Assembly: GCF_038784515.1 (NCBI RefSeq)
Contig: NZ_CP152376.1
Span: 2,976,001 to 3,040,000 of the forward strand
Reading direction: 5' to 3'
Length of the DNA stretch: 64,000 nucleotides
Source of the DNA: Rhodoferax sp. GW822-FHT02A01
Lineage (GTDB): Bacteria > Pseudomonadota > Gammaproteobacteria > Burkholderiales > Burkholderiaceae_C
Every line of letters begins with the position of its first letter. The stretch's first letter is position 1. Both the position numbers and the translations under genes were made by a program. The notes under the pieces are model-generated. The model worked only from the letters and a program-made list of their open reading frames with translations, had not been told where the DNA came from and ran no database searches. Positions 33,316 through 42,793 of the stretch are shown here, in pieces.

Positions 33316-34491
33316 TCAGACCACGTTGATTTCGTACAAAGGCTGGTTCTTCAGCACACGCTCCCAGCCAAAGGCCTGCAGGTCCAGCGTGCGGTAGCCG
33401 CCATAGGTCACCAGTTCCGACAGCGCCCGCCCCACGGCGGGAGATTGCTGCATGCCGTGCCCGCTGAAGCCGTTGGCAAACAGCAGATTGTCCACCTCCG
33501 GATGGGCGCCCAGGATCACGTTGTGGTCCAGTGTGTTCATGTCGTAATGGCCGGCCCAGCTGCGTTGCACCCGCAGGGCCTCCAGGGCAGGCGCGCGCGC
33601 GGCCAACGTGGGCCACAGCACCTCGTCAAACAGCGTGTGCTGCACGTCAAAGTCATAACACTCGGGGTCGTCTTCGGGCGCAGGCGCCACGCCACAGATG
33701 AAGCCTTTGCCCTCGGGGCGGAAGTAGGCGCCGCTGGGGTCTATCACCATGGGGCAGTTGTCCAGCTGGGCGCTGGTGGTGAAGTAAAACACGCTGCGTT
33801 TGCGCGCCTCCACCGGCAGCGCAATGCCTGCGCTGCGCGCCAGGGCTGCTGCGCCCGTTCCGGCGGTATTGATGACGGTGCCGCAGGCCACCGAGCTGCC
33901 GTCCGACAGCGTGGCCGCCACGATGCGGTGGCCTTCGCGCTGTAGGGCGGTGACCCGGGCCTCCTTGTACTGCGCGCCCAGCGCCATCGCCTTGCGCCGC
34001 AGTCCGCGCATCAGGCCATAGGCGTCCATCCAGCCTTCGCCCGAAAGCCCGAGCGAGCCAGCCACCAGATCGTCCACCTGCATCCAGGGGTAGCGGGTGC
34101 GCAGCTCCTCGGGCGTGAGCAGCGCCACGTCCACGTTCTGCGCCTTCTGGATGCGGTGGTTGGACTGCAGCACTTCCCGCCCGGCTTCGGTGGCCAGGAA
34201 CAGGTAGCCGTCTTCGTGGAACCCTACATCTGGCACGTCGCCATCGACCGCCAGGTAGTCGCCTATGTGCTTCAGGAATTGGCTGCCGAACTGCGACAGC
34301 TGGATGTTCTGCGGCGTGGAGAACTGATGGCGTATGGACGCGGCAGACAGGGCAGTGGCGCATTTCTCATAGGAAAAATCCTGCTCCAACACCATCACCG
34401 AGCCCTTGAAGTCACTTTGTGAGGCCAGGAAATAGGCTGCTGCACTGCCCACAGCAGCCCCGCCGACGATCAAAACATCAACTTTTTGCAT
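33316..34491 (-). CDS. FAD-dependent oxidoreductase (DAO family, second copy)
   Basis: A 391-residue DAO-family flavoprotein starting MQKVDVLIVGGAAVGSAAAY. Other parts are MVLEQDFSYEKCATALSAAS, GTVINTAGTGAAALARSAGI and the C-terminal GFSGHGMQQSPAVGRALSEL, which resembles FOXRED1-, sarcosine- and N-methyl amino acid oxidase-like proteins. It is the first gene of the minus-strand unit and starts 93 bases from the divergent aldehyde dehydrogenase, sharing a promoter region with it. The TPP enzyme follows after 14 bases. This enzyme, rather than the 30459 copy, is the best candidate for the first oxidation of the transported compound; that is inference from position. Confidence 0.87.
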   Translation of the reverse strand: MQKVDVLIVGGAAVGSAAAYFLASQSDFKGSVMVLEQDFSYEKCATALSAASIRHQFSTPQNIQLSQFGSQFLKHIGDYLAVDGDVPDVGFHEDGYLFLATEAGREVLQSNHRIQKAQNVDVALLTPEELRTRYPWMQVDDLVAGSLGLSGEGWMDAYGLMRGLRRKAMALGAQYKEARVTALQREGHRIVAATLSDGSSVACGTVINTAGTGAAALARSAGIALPVEARKRSVFYFTTSAQLDNCPMVIDPSGAYFRPEGKGFICGVAPAPEDDPECYDFDVQHTLFDEVLWPTLAARAPALEALRVQRSWAGHYDMNTLDHNVILGAHPEVDNLLFANGFSGHGMQQSPAVGRALSELVTYGGYRTLDLQAFGWERVLKNQPLYEINVV

Positions 34492-34538
34492 AAATTCGAA
34501 GAGTAATTTAAATTCATGGAAAATATACACTATCGGAA

Positions 34539-34561
34539 ACATTTGTGCATAATGGAAATGT
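34539..34561. promoter_or_regulatory. Inverted repeat in the divergent catabolic promoter region
   Basis: ACATTT (34539-34544) and AAATGT (34556-34561) are separated by 11 bases in an AT-rich stretch between the FAD oxidoreductase and aldehyde dehydrogenase starts. GTGCA also occurs next to both arms in the same direction. It is a candidate operator for the XRE-cupin regulator encoded at 41223. Confidence 0.35.
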
Positions 34562-34584
34562 GCAACACGAACGGAGAACCCTGA

Positions 34585-36111
34585 ATGTCTGAAGTCAATA
34601 CCCTGTTACCCCCCCTGATGCAGTCCCTGGGAGTGCCTGCCGACCAGTATGCCGGTGGCAGTCTGGCCGTGCATTCGCCCATTGACGGCAGCTTGCTGGG
34701 CGGGATCACACCGCATACCCCCGCGCAGGTCGGAGCCGTCATAGACGCAGCCCAGGCGGCCTTTCTGGAGTGGCGCCAGGTGCCGGCGCCGGCGCGCGGT
34801 GAGCTGATCCGCCTGCTGGGTGACGAGCTGCGCGCCGCCAAGGCCGAACTGGGGCGGTTGGTGTCCCTGGAGGCCGGCAAGATCCTGTCCGAAGGGCTGG
34901 GGGAAGTGCAGGAGATGATCGACATCTGCGACTTTGCTCTGGGGTTGTCACGCCAGTTGTACGGACTGACCATCGCGTCCGAGCGTCCCGGCCACCGCAT
35001 GATGGAAACTTGGCACCCCTTGGGCGTGGTGGGGGTCATCACTGCCTTCAATTTCCCGGTAGCGGTGTGGTCCTGGAACACCGCCCTGGCCATCGTCTGT
35101 GGCAACGCCGTGGTGTGGAAGCCGTCCGAGAAGACGCCTCTGACCGCTCTGGCCTGCCAGGCCTTGTTCGGGCGGGCCCTGCAGCGTTACAGCGCCAACG
35201 GCGGCAAGGCACCGGCGGGCTTGTTGCAGGTGGTGGTCGGCTTGCGCGACGTGGGCCAGGTGCTGGTGGACAGCCCCAAGGTGGCGCTGATCTCCGCCAC
35301 CGGCAGCACCCGCATGGGCCGCGAAGTGGGGCCACGCGTGGCACAACGCTTTGGCCGCAGCCTGCTCGAGCTGGGCGGCAACAACGCCGTCATCGTGGCG
35401 CCTTCGGCGGATCTGGACATGGCGGTGCGCGGCATCCTGTTTGCGGCCGTGGGTACCGCTGGCCAGCGCTGCACCAGCACGCGCCGCCTGATCGTGCACG
35501 AAAGCGTGCGCGCCCAGCTGGTGGCCCAGCTCAAGAGTGCCTATGCCAAGCTGCCCATCGGGTCACCACTGGAGGCCGGAACCCTGGTGGGACCGCTGAT
35601 CGACAAGGCCAGCTTCGACAATATGCAGGCGACCCTGGCTCAGGCAGCGGAGCAGGGTGGTCTGGTCACCGGTGGCGAGCGCGTGTTGCAACCGCAGTTC
35701 GCTGGCGGCTACTACGTGACGCCCGCCATCGTGGAAATGCCGGCACAGACTGCGGTGGTCTGCCACGAAACCTTTGCGCCCATCCTGTATGTGCTGTCCT
35801 ACACCACGCTGGACGAGGCCATCGCCCTGCAGAACGCCGTGCCCCAGGGCCTGTCCTCGGCCATCTTCACCTTGAACCTGCGCGAGGCCGAGCAGTTCCT
35901 TTCCAGCAGTGGTTCGGACTGCGGTATTGCCAACGTGAACATCGGCACCTCCGGCGCCGAGATCGGCGGCGCCTTTGGTGGTGAAAAGGAAACCGGCGGC
36001 GGTCGCGAGTCGGGCTCGGACGCCTGGCGTGCCTACATGCGCCGCGCCACCAACACCATCAACTACTCCAACCAGTTGCCGCTGGCCCAGGGCGTGCGCT
36101 TCGACGTCTAG
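34585..36111 (+). CDS. Aldehyde dehydrogenase, ALDH7 family (2-aminoadipate semialdehyde dehydrogenase-like)
   Basis: A 508-residue NAD(P)+-dependent dehydrogenase very close in pattern to ALDH7A1 and bacterial AmaB/Pcd, which oxidise 2-aminoadipate 6-semialdehyde (in equilibrium with piperideine-6-carboxylate) to 2-aminoadipate in lysine breakdown. Diagnostic stretches are ITAFNFPVAVWSWN, RSLLELGGNNAVIV with catalytic-base E262, GTAGQRCTSTRRL with nucleophile C296, and the C-terminal GSDCGIANVNIGTSGAEIGG and GGEKETGGGRESGSDAW. CGGAGAA precedes the ATG. It is the first gene of the plus-strand unit, followed by a complete Liv-type importer, and is divergent from the FAD/TPP genes. The ALDH7 assignment is strong; the lysine/pipecolate substrate is inferred. 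Confidence 0.92.
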   Translation: MSEVNTLLPPLMQSLGVPADQYAGGSLAVHSPIDGSLLGGITPHTPAQVGAVIDAAQAAFLEWRQVPAPARGELIRLLGDELRAAKAELGRLVSLEAGKILSEGLGEVQEMIDICDFALGLSRQLYGLTIASERPGHRMMETWHPLGVVGVITAFNFPVAVWSWNTALAIVCGNAVVWKPSEKTPLTALACQALFGRALQRYSANGGKAPAGLLQVVVGLRDVGQVLVDSPKVALISATGSTRMGREVGPRVAQRFGRSLLELGGNNAVIVAPSADLDMAVRGILFAAVGTAGQRCTSTRRLIVHESVRAQLVAQLKSAYAKLPIGSPLEAGTLVGPLIDKASFDNMQATLAQAAEQGGLVTGGERVLQPQFAGGYYVTPAIVEMPAQTAVVCHETFAPILYVLSYTTLDEAIALQNAVPQGLSSAIFTLNLREAEQFLSSSGSDCGIANVNIGTSGAEIGGAFGGEKETGGGRESGSDAWRAYMRRATNTINYSNQLPLAQGVRFDV

Positions 36112-36182
36112 CAGCCGCATTTGCTTCCCCCCTGCCTAACCGCTCGCTGGCAACGAGCATTCAACAACATGAGGTCTCAACG

Positions 36183-37310
36183 ATGAAATTGCATATTCAG
36201 AAGTCTCTGGTGGGTGCAGCGCTGCTCACAGCGTTTGCCATGACGTCCGGCGCCTGGGCGCAGAACGTCAAGATTGCAGTGGCCGGCCCGATGACCGGAG
36301 GCGCCGCCTCCTATGGTGAGGAAATGAAGAAGGGTGCCCAGATGGCAGCCGACGACATCAATGCGGCGGGCGGCATCAATGGCAAGAAGGTCGAGCTGGT
36401 GTTTGGTGACGATGCCTGCGAACCCAAGCAGGCGGTGGCCGTGGCCTCGCGCCTGATTGAGAAGGATAAGGTTGCAGCCGTGGTGGGCCACTTCTGCTCC
36501 TCCAGCACCATGCCTGCTTCCGAGGTGTATGCCGAGGCCGACATGCTGATGGTCACCCCTGCCTCCACCAACCCCAAGGTCACCGACCGCAAGCTGCCAT
36601 CAATCATGCGCGTGTGCGGACGTGACGACCAGCAAGGCGTGATCGCTGCCAACTACATCGTCGACAAGCTCAAGGCCAAGCGCATTGCCATGGTCCATGA
36701 CAAGGACACCTACGGCCAGGGCATTGTGGATGCCACCAAGGCGCAGCTGGGCAAGCGCGGCGTGAAGGAAGTGCTGTACGAAGGCCTGACCCGCGGCGAA
36801 AAGGACTTCAACGCCCTGGTCACCAAGATCAAATCCACCAACCCCGACCTGATCTATTTTGGCGGCTTGTCGGCCGAAGCCGGTACCTTGCTGCGCCAGA
36901 TCCGCGAGCAGGGTCTGACCACCACCTTCATGTCTGCCGACGGCGCGGTGGATGCATCCTTTGCCACCGCGGCGGGCGGCAATGCGGCACTCAAGGGTGT
37001 GCTGATCACCTTTGGCGACGATCCGCGCGACAACCCCATCGGCAAGGCCGTGGTGCAGAAGTTCCGTGCCAGCGGCTTTGAGCCAGCCGGCTACACCATG
37101 TACACCTACATCGGCGTGCAGACTGTAGCTGCTGCCCTGAAGAGCGCCAAGTCCAGCTCCGGCGCCGCCATGGCTGCCTGGCTCAAGGCCAACCCGGTAG
37201 ACACCGTGCTCGGCAAGAAGGCCTGGGACGCCAACGGCGACCTGACGGTGGCCGACTACGTGGTCTACCAGTACAAGGATGACGGCACGTACGCCAAGGT
37301 AGCCAAGTAA
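36183..37310 (+). CDS. livJ: Branched-chain amino acid-type ABC transporter, substrate-binding protein
   Basis: Periplasmic receptor of an ABC importer, 375 residues. The signal peptide ends at GAWAQ. The mature protein starts NVKIAVAGPMTGGAASYGE and has the LivJ-type features GAQMAADDINAAGGINGKK, a short DDACEPKQAVAVASRLIE segment with the family cysteine, and IMRVCGRDDQQGVIAANYIV. The name follows the family; the ligand in this context may be lysine, pipecolate or a related compound rather than leucine. GAGGT precedes the ATG, 71 bases after the aldehyde dehydrogenase, across a small hairpin (GCTCG/CGAGC near 36143). Confidence 0.92.
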   Translation: MKLHIQKSLVGAALLTAFAMTSGAWAQNVKIAVAGPMTGGAASYGEEMKKGAQMAADDINAAGGINGKKVELVFGDDACEPKQAVAVASRLIEKDKVAAVVGHFCSSSTMPASEVYAEADMLMVTPASTNPKVTDRKLPSIMRVCGRDDQQGVIAANYIVDKLKAKRIAMVHDKDTYGQGIVDATKAQLGKRGVKEVLYEGLTRGEKDFNALVTKIKSTNPDLIYFGGLSAEAGTLLRQIREQGLTTTFMSADGAVDASFATAAGGNAALKGVLITFGDDPRDNPIGKAVVQKFRASGFEPAGYTMYTYIGVQTVAAALKSAKSSSGAAMAAWLKANPVDTVLGKKAWDANGDLTVADYVVYQYKDDGTYAKVAK

Positions 37311-37327
37311 GCAGCGGGGACCGGGTC

Positions 37328-38254
37328 ATGGATCTGCACATACTGGCTCAGCAAATCATCAACGGACTGGTGCTGGGCATGATCTATGGCCTGATCGCCG
37401 TGGGCTACACCATGGTGTACGGCGTCATCGGCATGGTCAACTTTGCCCATGGCGACATCTATATGGTGTCGGCCTACATCACCGGCATCACCATGAGTGT
37501 GCTGGCATTCTTCCATGTCCATGCCATCGCGCCCACGCTGCTCATCACCCTGTTGGTGGTGATGGCGGTGACGGGCGCGTACGGCTGGGTGGTGGAGCGC
37601 ACGGCCTATAGGCCCTTGCGCAACTCGACCAAACTGGCTCCGCTGATCTCGGCCATTGGCGTGTCACTGTTTCTTCAGGCTTATGTGCAGATCGCGCAAG
37701 GCCCCAATCCGCAGGGCATACGCCCGTTTCTGAGCGGCGCCTTTCGCGTGGCAGTGGGTACCGGAGAGCAGGATTTCTTCCAGGTGACCTATGTGCAGAT
37801 GCTGATCGTCGTGGTGGCCATCCTGAGCATGGCGGCACTGGCCTACCTGATCAACCACACCAGCCTGGGCCGCGCCTGTCGCGCCACGCAGCAGGATGCG
37901 CGCATGGCGACTTTGCTGGGCATAGACACCAACCGGGTGATATCCATTGTGTTCGTGATCGGCGCCGTGTCGGCCAGCATTGCCGGGCTGCTGGTGACGC
38001 TGAACTACGGCTCGTTTGATTTCAATGTGGGCTTTGTGGTGGGCGTGAAAGCCTTCACCGCAGCGGTGCTGGGCGGCATTGGTTCATTGCCCGGGGCGCT
38101 GCTGGGCGGCGTATTGCTGGGCATGCTGGAGTCGGTCTTTTCCGGCTATGTCAGCACCGACTACAAGGACGTGTTTGCCTTCTCGGTGCTGATCATTGTT
38201 CTGATCTTCAAGCCCAGTGGATTGCTGGGACGCCCTGCGGTGGAAAAAGTATGA
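37328..38254 (+). CDS. livH: Branched-chain amino acid-type ABC transporter permease LivH
   Basis: Inner membrane permease of 308 residues with about eight hydrophobic segments. Typical LivH motifs are [21 protein letters not shown] at the start (core [17 protein letters not shown]), [20 protein letters not shown], the coupling region for the ATPases, and [21 protein letters not shown]. It starts 17 bases after the binding protein and its stop overlaps the livM start (ATGA), so the two permeases are coupled. Confidence 0.95.
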   Translation: MDLHILAQQIINGLVLGMIYGLIAVGYTMVYGVIGMVNFAHGDIYMVSAYITGITMSVLAFFHVHAIAPTLLITLLVVMAVTGAYGWVVERTAYRPLRNSTKLAPLISAIGVSLFLQAYVQIAQGPNPQGIRPFLSGAFRVAVGTGEQDFFQVTYVQMLIVVVAILSMAALAYLINHTSLGRACRATQQDARMATLLGIDTNRVISIVFVIGAVSASIAGLLVTLNYGSFDFNVGFVVGVKAFTAAVLGGIGSLPGALLGGVLLGMLESVFSGYVSTDYKDVFAFSVLIIVLIFKPSGLLGRPAVEKV

Positions 38255-39567
38255 GCAACACCCTTGTTCGCACGGGCTCGGCGCCGGCTGGATCGGGCAA
38301 CCGTTGGCAGCCCCTGGCACTTGACGGACTGTGCACCTTCCTGCTGGCCTGCGTGGTGTTCGGCCCGATCACCGGCCTGCAACTCAGCCCCGGCTTCGAT
38401 TTTGTGGCCCATGCCCAGCGGCCAGTGTGGCTGGCAGGAATCGTTACGCTCGGGCGCGTGCTGTTCCTGGCGGTGCTGCAGACCGCCTGGGGCCAGGAGC
38501 GTTTGCGCCAGGCTGCCTTTGCCAACAGCCACGCCACCACGGTCGAGCGCGGTAGCGCGGTGCGGCGCTGGTTGCTCATCAGTGCGGTGGCGGCGGTGGT
38601 GGCCTTTGCCTTGCCGGTGGTGTTTGCGCAGAACAGCTATGTGATGAAGTCGCTGATCCTGGCACTCATCTACGTCTTGCTGGGGCTGGGGCTCAACATC
38701 GTGGTGGGCCTAGCCGGACTGCTGGACCTGGGCTATGTGGCCTTCTATGCGGTGGGTGCGTACTTTCTGGCGCTGGGTTCGCTGCATCTGGGCCTGGGCT
38801 TCTGGAGCGCACTGGTGCTGTCGCCAATTCTGGCCGCAGCGGTAGGCGGCCTACTGGGTTTTCCGGTGCTGCGCACGCATGGCGACTACCTAGCCATCGT
38901 GACCCTGGGCTTTGGTGAAATCATCCGCCTGGTGCTGACCAACTGGCTGGACTTCACCGGCGGCCCCAATGGTTTGTCGGTGCCGGCGCCCACGCTGTTT
39001 GGCATGGAGTTCTCGCGCATTGCCAAGCAGGGCGGGCAGCCCTTCCATACGGTGATGGGCTGGGACTACAACCCCAACACCAAGTTCATCTTTCTCTACA
39101 CGGTGCTGCTGCTGGTGGTGGGTTTGATGATTGTCTGGGTCTATCGCTTGCGCAGCATGCCCATGGGTCGCGCCTGGGAGGCTTTGCGGGAAGACGAGAT
39201 TGCCTGCCGCTCGCTGGGCATCAACCCGGTCACGGTCAAGCTCTCGGCCTTCATGATGGGCGCCATGACGGGCGGCATGGCCGGCGTCTTCTTTGCCAGC
39301 TACCAGGGTTTTGTGAACCCGACCTCATTCACTTTCTTCGAGTCGGCGCTGATCCTGGCCATTGTGGTGCTGGGCGGTCTGGGCTCCATCGTCGGCGTGA
39401 TCGCCGCAGCCTTCATCCTGACGCTGCTGCCCGAGCTGCTGCGCGACTTTGCCGACTTCCGCATCCTGGCCTTCGGCACGTTGATGGTGCTGATGATGGT
39501 GTGGCGTCCGCGCGGGCTGATCCGCTCCCGCAGACCCTGCTACGCAGTGACGGGAGACAAAACATGA
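38251..39567 (+). CDS. livM: Branched-chain amino acid-type ABC transporter permease LivM
   Basis: Second permease subunit, 438 residues, with an extra hydrophobic N-terminal part of about 120 residues before the canonical core, as in many LivM proteins. Core motifs are [40 protein letters not shown], the coupling loop [20 protein letters not shown] and [19 protein letters not shown]. It overlaps both neighbours by ATGA, which fixes the 1:1 coupling to livH and livG. Confidence 0.94.
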   Translation: MSNTLVRTGSAPAGSGNRWQPLALDGLCTFLLACVVFGPITGLQLSPGFDFVAHAQRPVWLAGIVTLGRVLFLAVLQTAWGQERLRQAAFANSHATTVERGSAVRRWLLISAVAAVVAFALPVVFAQNSYVMKSLILALIYVLLGLGLNIVVGLAGLLDLGYVAFYAVGAYFLALGSLHLGLGFWSALVLSPILAAAVGGLLGFPVLRTHGDYLAIVTLGFGEIIRLVLTNWLDFTGGPNGLSVPAPTLFGMEFSRIAKQGGQPFHTVMGWDYNPNTKFIFLYTVLLLVVGLMIVWVYRLRSMPMGRAWEALREDEIACRSLGINPVTVKLSAFMMGAMTGGMAGVFFASYQGFVNPTSFTFFESALILAIVVLGGLGSIVGVIAAAFILTLLPELLRDFADFRILAFGTLMVLMMVWRPRGLIRSRRPCYAVTGDKT

Positions 39568-40397
39568 GCGCGCCCGACAGCCTTCTAAAGGTGGAGTCGC
39601 TGGGCATGCGCTTCGGAGGCATCCAGGCGCTGGCGGACGTGAGTTTTGAAGTGGCGGCAGGCTCCATCACCGCCCTGATCGGCCCCAACGGGGCGGGCAA
39701 GACTACGGTGTTCAACTGCGTTACCGGTTTCTACCGGCCCAGCTCCGGGCACATCCGCATCACGCGGGAGGGACGCGCGCAGGATCTGGCCGAGCTGACA
39801 GCTTCGCGTCTGAATGGGGGCTCGCACAACATCGCGCAGGCCGGCATTGCCCGCACCTTCCAGAACATCCGCCTGTTCAAGGACATGACGGTGATCGAGA
39901 ACCTGCTGGTGGCCCAGCACCGGCGCCTGAACCGCAACATGCTGGCGGGGCTTTTTCATACCCGCAGCTACCGCCAGGCCCAGCAGCAGGCGCTGGACCG
40001 TGCGCTGGAGTGGCTGGACGTGGTGGACTTGCGAGACTGTGCCAACCGCCTGGCCGGCACCCTGCCGTACGGGCACCAGCGCCGTGTGGAAATTGCCCGC
40101 GCCATGTGCACGCAACCGCAACTGATCTGCCTGGACGAGCCCGCCGCCGGACTGAACCCGCGCGAGACCGAGGAACTGGCCTCACTCATTCAGCGCCTGC
40201 GCTACGACTATGCCGTGACCGTGTTCCTGATCGAGCACGACATGGGGCTGGTCATGGGCATCAGCGACCATATCGTGGTGCTGGACTACGGTCGGGTGAT
40301 TGCCGCAGGCACCCCGGCTGTAATTGCCGAGTCGCCGGCGGTGATACAGGCCTATCTGGGCGTGGCCGAGGACGAAAGCACGGAGGTGGCGGCATGA
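39564..40397 (+). CDS. livG: Branched-chain amino acid-type ABC transporter ATP-binding protein LivG
   Basis: Cytoplasmic ATPase of 277 residues. Walker A is [18 protein letters not shown], followed by the LivG-specific [20 protein letters not shown], the signature region [16 protein letters not shown] (with YGHQR in place of the canonical SGGQ), Walker [16 protein letters not shown] and the H-loop [13 protein letters not shown]. The ATG at 39564 overlaps the livM stop; a longer in-frame start is inside livM and is rejected. Confidence 0.95.
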   Translation: MSAPDSLLKVESLGMRFGGIQALADVSFEVAAGSITALIGPNGAGKTTVFNCVTGFYRPSSGHIRITREGRAQDLAELTASRLNGGSHNIAQAGIARTFQNIRLFKDMTVIENLLVAQHRRLNRNMLAGLFHTRSYRQAQQQALDRALEWLDVVDLRDCANRLAGTLPYGHQRRVEIARAMCTQPQLICLDEPAAGLNPRETEELASLIQRLRYDYAVTVFLIEHDMGLVMGISDHIVVLDYGRVIAAGTPAVIAESPAVIQAYLGVAEDESTEVAA

Positions 40398-41110
40398 GCC
40401 AGGCACTGCTGGAAATTGACGGGATCGACGTGTCGTATGGCGCGATCCAGGTGCTGCACGATGTGTCGGTGCAGGTCCATGCCGGTGAGATCGTGACCCT
40501 GATCGGGGCCAACGGTGCGGGCAAATCCACCCTGTTGATGAGCCTGTATGGGACCCCTGGCGTGCGCGCCGGGCGCATCTGCTTTGATGGGGAAGACATT
40601 ACCCATGTGGCGCCGCATTCCATTGCCAAGCGCGGGTTGGCGCAGGTGCCCGAAGGGCGGCGCATCTTTCCTGCCATGACAGTGGAGGAGAACCTGCTGA
40701 TCGGCACCGTGGCCATAGGCCCGGCCCATGCCGACGAAGACCGCCAGGCCATGTTCAGCCTGTTTCCCCGTCTGAAGGAGCGGCGCAACCAGCGCGCCGG
40801 CACCATGTCCGGCGGCGAGCAGCAGATGCTAGCCATCGCCCGTGCGCTGATGAGCCGCCCCAAGATGATCCTGCTGGACGAGCCTTCGCTGGGCCTGGCA
40901 CCCAAGATGATTGCCAATGTGTTCGCCGCGCTGCGCCAGATTGCCAAGGCCGGCAAGACCATCTTCCTAGTCGAGCAGAACGCCAACCAGGCACTGGCGC
41001 TGGCGCACCGTGGCTATGTGCTGGTCAATGGCCGGGTGCGCATGGAGGGAAGTGGCGCGGAATTACTCGCCAACGAGGAAGTGAAAAAGGTTTATTTGGG
41101 AGGGCACTGA
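40394..41110 (+). CDS. livF: Branched-chain amino acid-type ABC transporter ATP-binding protein LivF
   Basis: Second ATPase, 238 residues. Walker A is LIGANGAGKSTLLMSLYG, the LivF motif is RGLAQVPEGRRIFPAMTVEEN, the ABC signature is MSGGEQQMLAIARALMSRPK, and Walker B is ILLDEPSLGLAPKM. It overlaps livG by ATGA and ends at a T-rich hairpin. Together livJHMGF make a full importer in the catabolic locus. Confidence 0.95.
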   Translation: MSQALLEIDGIDVSYGAIQVLHDVSVQVHAGEIVTLIGANGAGKSTLLMSLYGTPGVRAGRICFDGEDITHVAPHSIAKRGLAQVPEGRRIFPAMTVEENLLIGTVAIGPAHADEDRQAMFSLFPRLKERRNQRAGTMSGGEQQMLAIARALMSRPKMILLDEPSLGLAPKMIANVFAALRQIAKAGKTIFLVEQNANQALALAHRGYVLVNGRVRMEGSGAELLANEEVKKVYLGGH

Positions 41111-41130
41111 GCCTGCGCAGGGCTTTTTTT
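41110..41130 (+). terminator. Probable rho-independent terminator after livF
   Basis: AGCC pairs with GGCT around a GC-rich interior (CCTGCGCAGG is palindromic), followed by seven T residues. The stem is short and starts at the livF stop codon, so it may end transcription only partly. Confidence 0.5.
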
Positions 41131-41222
41131 ACAATCAAGGCAGCATGCGGTCCGCGCCACCCCGGCGCCATGCCGGTGCTGCCACCGATTTGTACCATCC
41201 TTCCACCACCGAGACCCGACAC

Positions 41223-41834
41223 ATGAATGCCCCCTCAGCACCGAGCAGCGAAGTACTTCTTGGCCAGCGCATACGCGGCTTGCGCAGCCAGTTGGGCTGG
41301 ACGCTGGACTCGGCTGCCAAGGCAACCGGATTGGCGCGCTCCACCATCTCCAAGATCGAAAACGGCCAGATGTCACCGACCTACGATGCGTTGATCAAAC
41401 TGGCCCACGGCTTTGCCATCGATATCAGCGATCTGTTCGAGTCGCACGAGCCCGACCATGGCAGCGGGCGGCGCAGCATCACCCGCGCCGGTCAGGGGCA
41501 ACCGCTCAACAACGCGTATTACCAGCACATGCTGTTGTGCAACGACCTGTCCCACAAGGTCATGACGCCGTTTCGCAGTGTGGTCACCGCACGCAGCTTC
41601 GACGACTTCGATGACTGGAGCCGCCATGAGGGCGAAGAACTGGTCTACATCCTGCAGGGCGAGGTCGAGATGTTCACCGAGTTCTATGAGCCCGAGCGCC
41701 TGCGCACCGGGGACTGTGCCTATCTGGACAGCCGCATGGGCCACCGCGTCATCAGCGTCAGTCCCGAAAACGCGGTGGTGCTGTGGGTCAGCACCACCAA
41801 CCCGCGTACCACGCCCAATATTCCATCCATCTGA
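41223..41834 (+). CDS. XRE family regulator with cupin domain
   Basis: A 203-residue one-component regulator. The N-terminal HTH_3 domain is at about 12-66 (LGQRIRGLRSQLGWTLDSAA, ATGLARSTISKIENGQMSPT) and the C-terminal cupin domain at about 125-190 (GEELVYILQGEVEMFTEF, GDCAYLDSRMGHRVISVS). Such proteins commonly sense a small metabolite and control the nearby catabolic genes. It is placed between the Liv importer and the cyclodeaminase-family gene. The ATG at 41223 is chosen because the HTH begins shortly after it; the frame is open further upstream, over the terminator region. Its target may be the divergent promoter at 34492-34584, which is an inference. Confidence 0.9.
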   Translation: MNAPSAPSSEVLLGQRIRGLRSQLGWTLDSAAKATGLARSTISKIENGQMSPTYDALIKLAHGFAIDISDLFESHEPDHGSGRRSITRAGQGQPLNNAYYQHMLLCNDLSHKVMTPFRSVVTARSFDDFDDWSRHEGEELVYILQGEVEMFTEFYEPERLRTGDCAYLDSRMGHRVISVSPENAVVLWVSTTNPRTTPNIPSI

Positions 41835-41860
41835 ATCCATTGTTACCGTGAAGGCCCCGC

Positions 41861-42793
41861 ATGCAGTTTTTTGACCAGTCCGCCGTTGCCAGGGCCTTGC
41901 CCTATCCCGCATTGATAGATGCGCTGGCGCAGGGGCTGCAGACACCGATCGAATCGCCGCTGCGCAGCCACTTCGAGCCCAACCATGACGACAGCACGGT
42001 GCTGATCATGCCGGCCTGGAAATCCCACGAGGTCATGGGCGTCAAGCTGGTGTCGTTCTGGCCGGACAACGGCAGCCGGGGCAAGTCCACCATTGCTGCG
42101 GTGTATGTGCTGATGTCGTGCGTGGACGGCAGCCCGCTGGCGGTGCTGGACGGTACAGAGCTCACCCAGCGCCGCACAGCGGCCGTGGCCGCCCTGGGCG
42201 CGCGCATTCTGGCGCGCAAGGACAGCAAGACCCTGGCGGTATTGGGCACCGGCTCGCTCAGCGTGCCCATGGTGCTGGCGCACCGCAGTGTGATGGACTT
42301 CGAACGCATTGAAGTCTGGGGCCGCAACCCCGACAAGGCCCGCGCCGTGGTGGACATTCTGGCCCGCCAAGGTGTGGTGGCCCACGCCAATGCCGACTTG
42401 CAGCAGGTGGTGTCGCAGGCCGATGTGCTGTGTGCCTGCAGCGCGGCGGTGGATCCCTTCATCCGTAGCGAATGGGTGCAGCCCGGTACCCACGTGGGGC
42501 TGGTGGGCGCCTTCACCCCGGCCATGGCCGAGGCTGAACCCGCACTGATGGCGCGCAGCCAGGTGTTTGCCGACAGCCGCGAGGCCATATTGCAAAAGGG
42601 CGGCGAAGTGCTGCAGGCGATTCAGCAAGGCCTGATGGCGCACAGCGACATCCAGGGTGAGATTGCCGAGCTGGCAGCCAACCCCGAGCGTGCCTGGCGC
42701 AGCAGTGCCGAGTCCATCACGGTGTTCAAGTCGGTGGGCTTTGCCGCACTGGATCTGATCGCTGCCCAATCTGTCGTACACAATGGGGCATGA
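41861..42793 (+). CDS. Ornithine cyclodeaminase/mu-crystallin family protein
   Basis: A 310-residue NAD(P)-binding protein of the OCD/mu-crystallin family. The motif TLAVLGTGSLSVPMVLAH begins the dinucleotide fold, EVWGRNPDKARAVVD follows, and SCVDGSPLAVLDGTELTQRR is the conserved substrate-side region (core DGTELTQRRTAAVAALGA). Members include ornithine cyclodeaminase and reductases of cyclic imines such as piperideine-2-carboxylate and pyrroline-2-carboxylate. With ALDH7 and DAO-type oxidases in the same locus, reduction of piperideine-2-carboxylate to pipecolate is a reasonable guess. Its stop overlaps the next start (ATGA). Confidence 0.88.
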   Translation: MQFFDQSAVARALPYPALIDALAQGLQTPIESPLRSHFEPNHDDSTVLIMPAWKSHEVMGVKLVSFWPDNGSRGKSTIAAVYVLMSCVDGSPLAVLDGTELTQRRTAAVAALGARILARKDSKTLAVLGTGSLSVPMVLAHRSVMDFERIEVWGRNPDKARAVVDILARQGVVAHANADLQQVVSQADVLCACSAAVDPFIRSEWVQPGTHVGLVGAFTPAMAEAEPALMARSQVFADSREAILQKGGEVLQAIQQGLMAHSDIQGEIAELAANPERAWRSSAESITVFKSVGFAALDLIAAQSVVHNGA

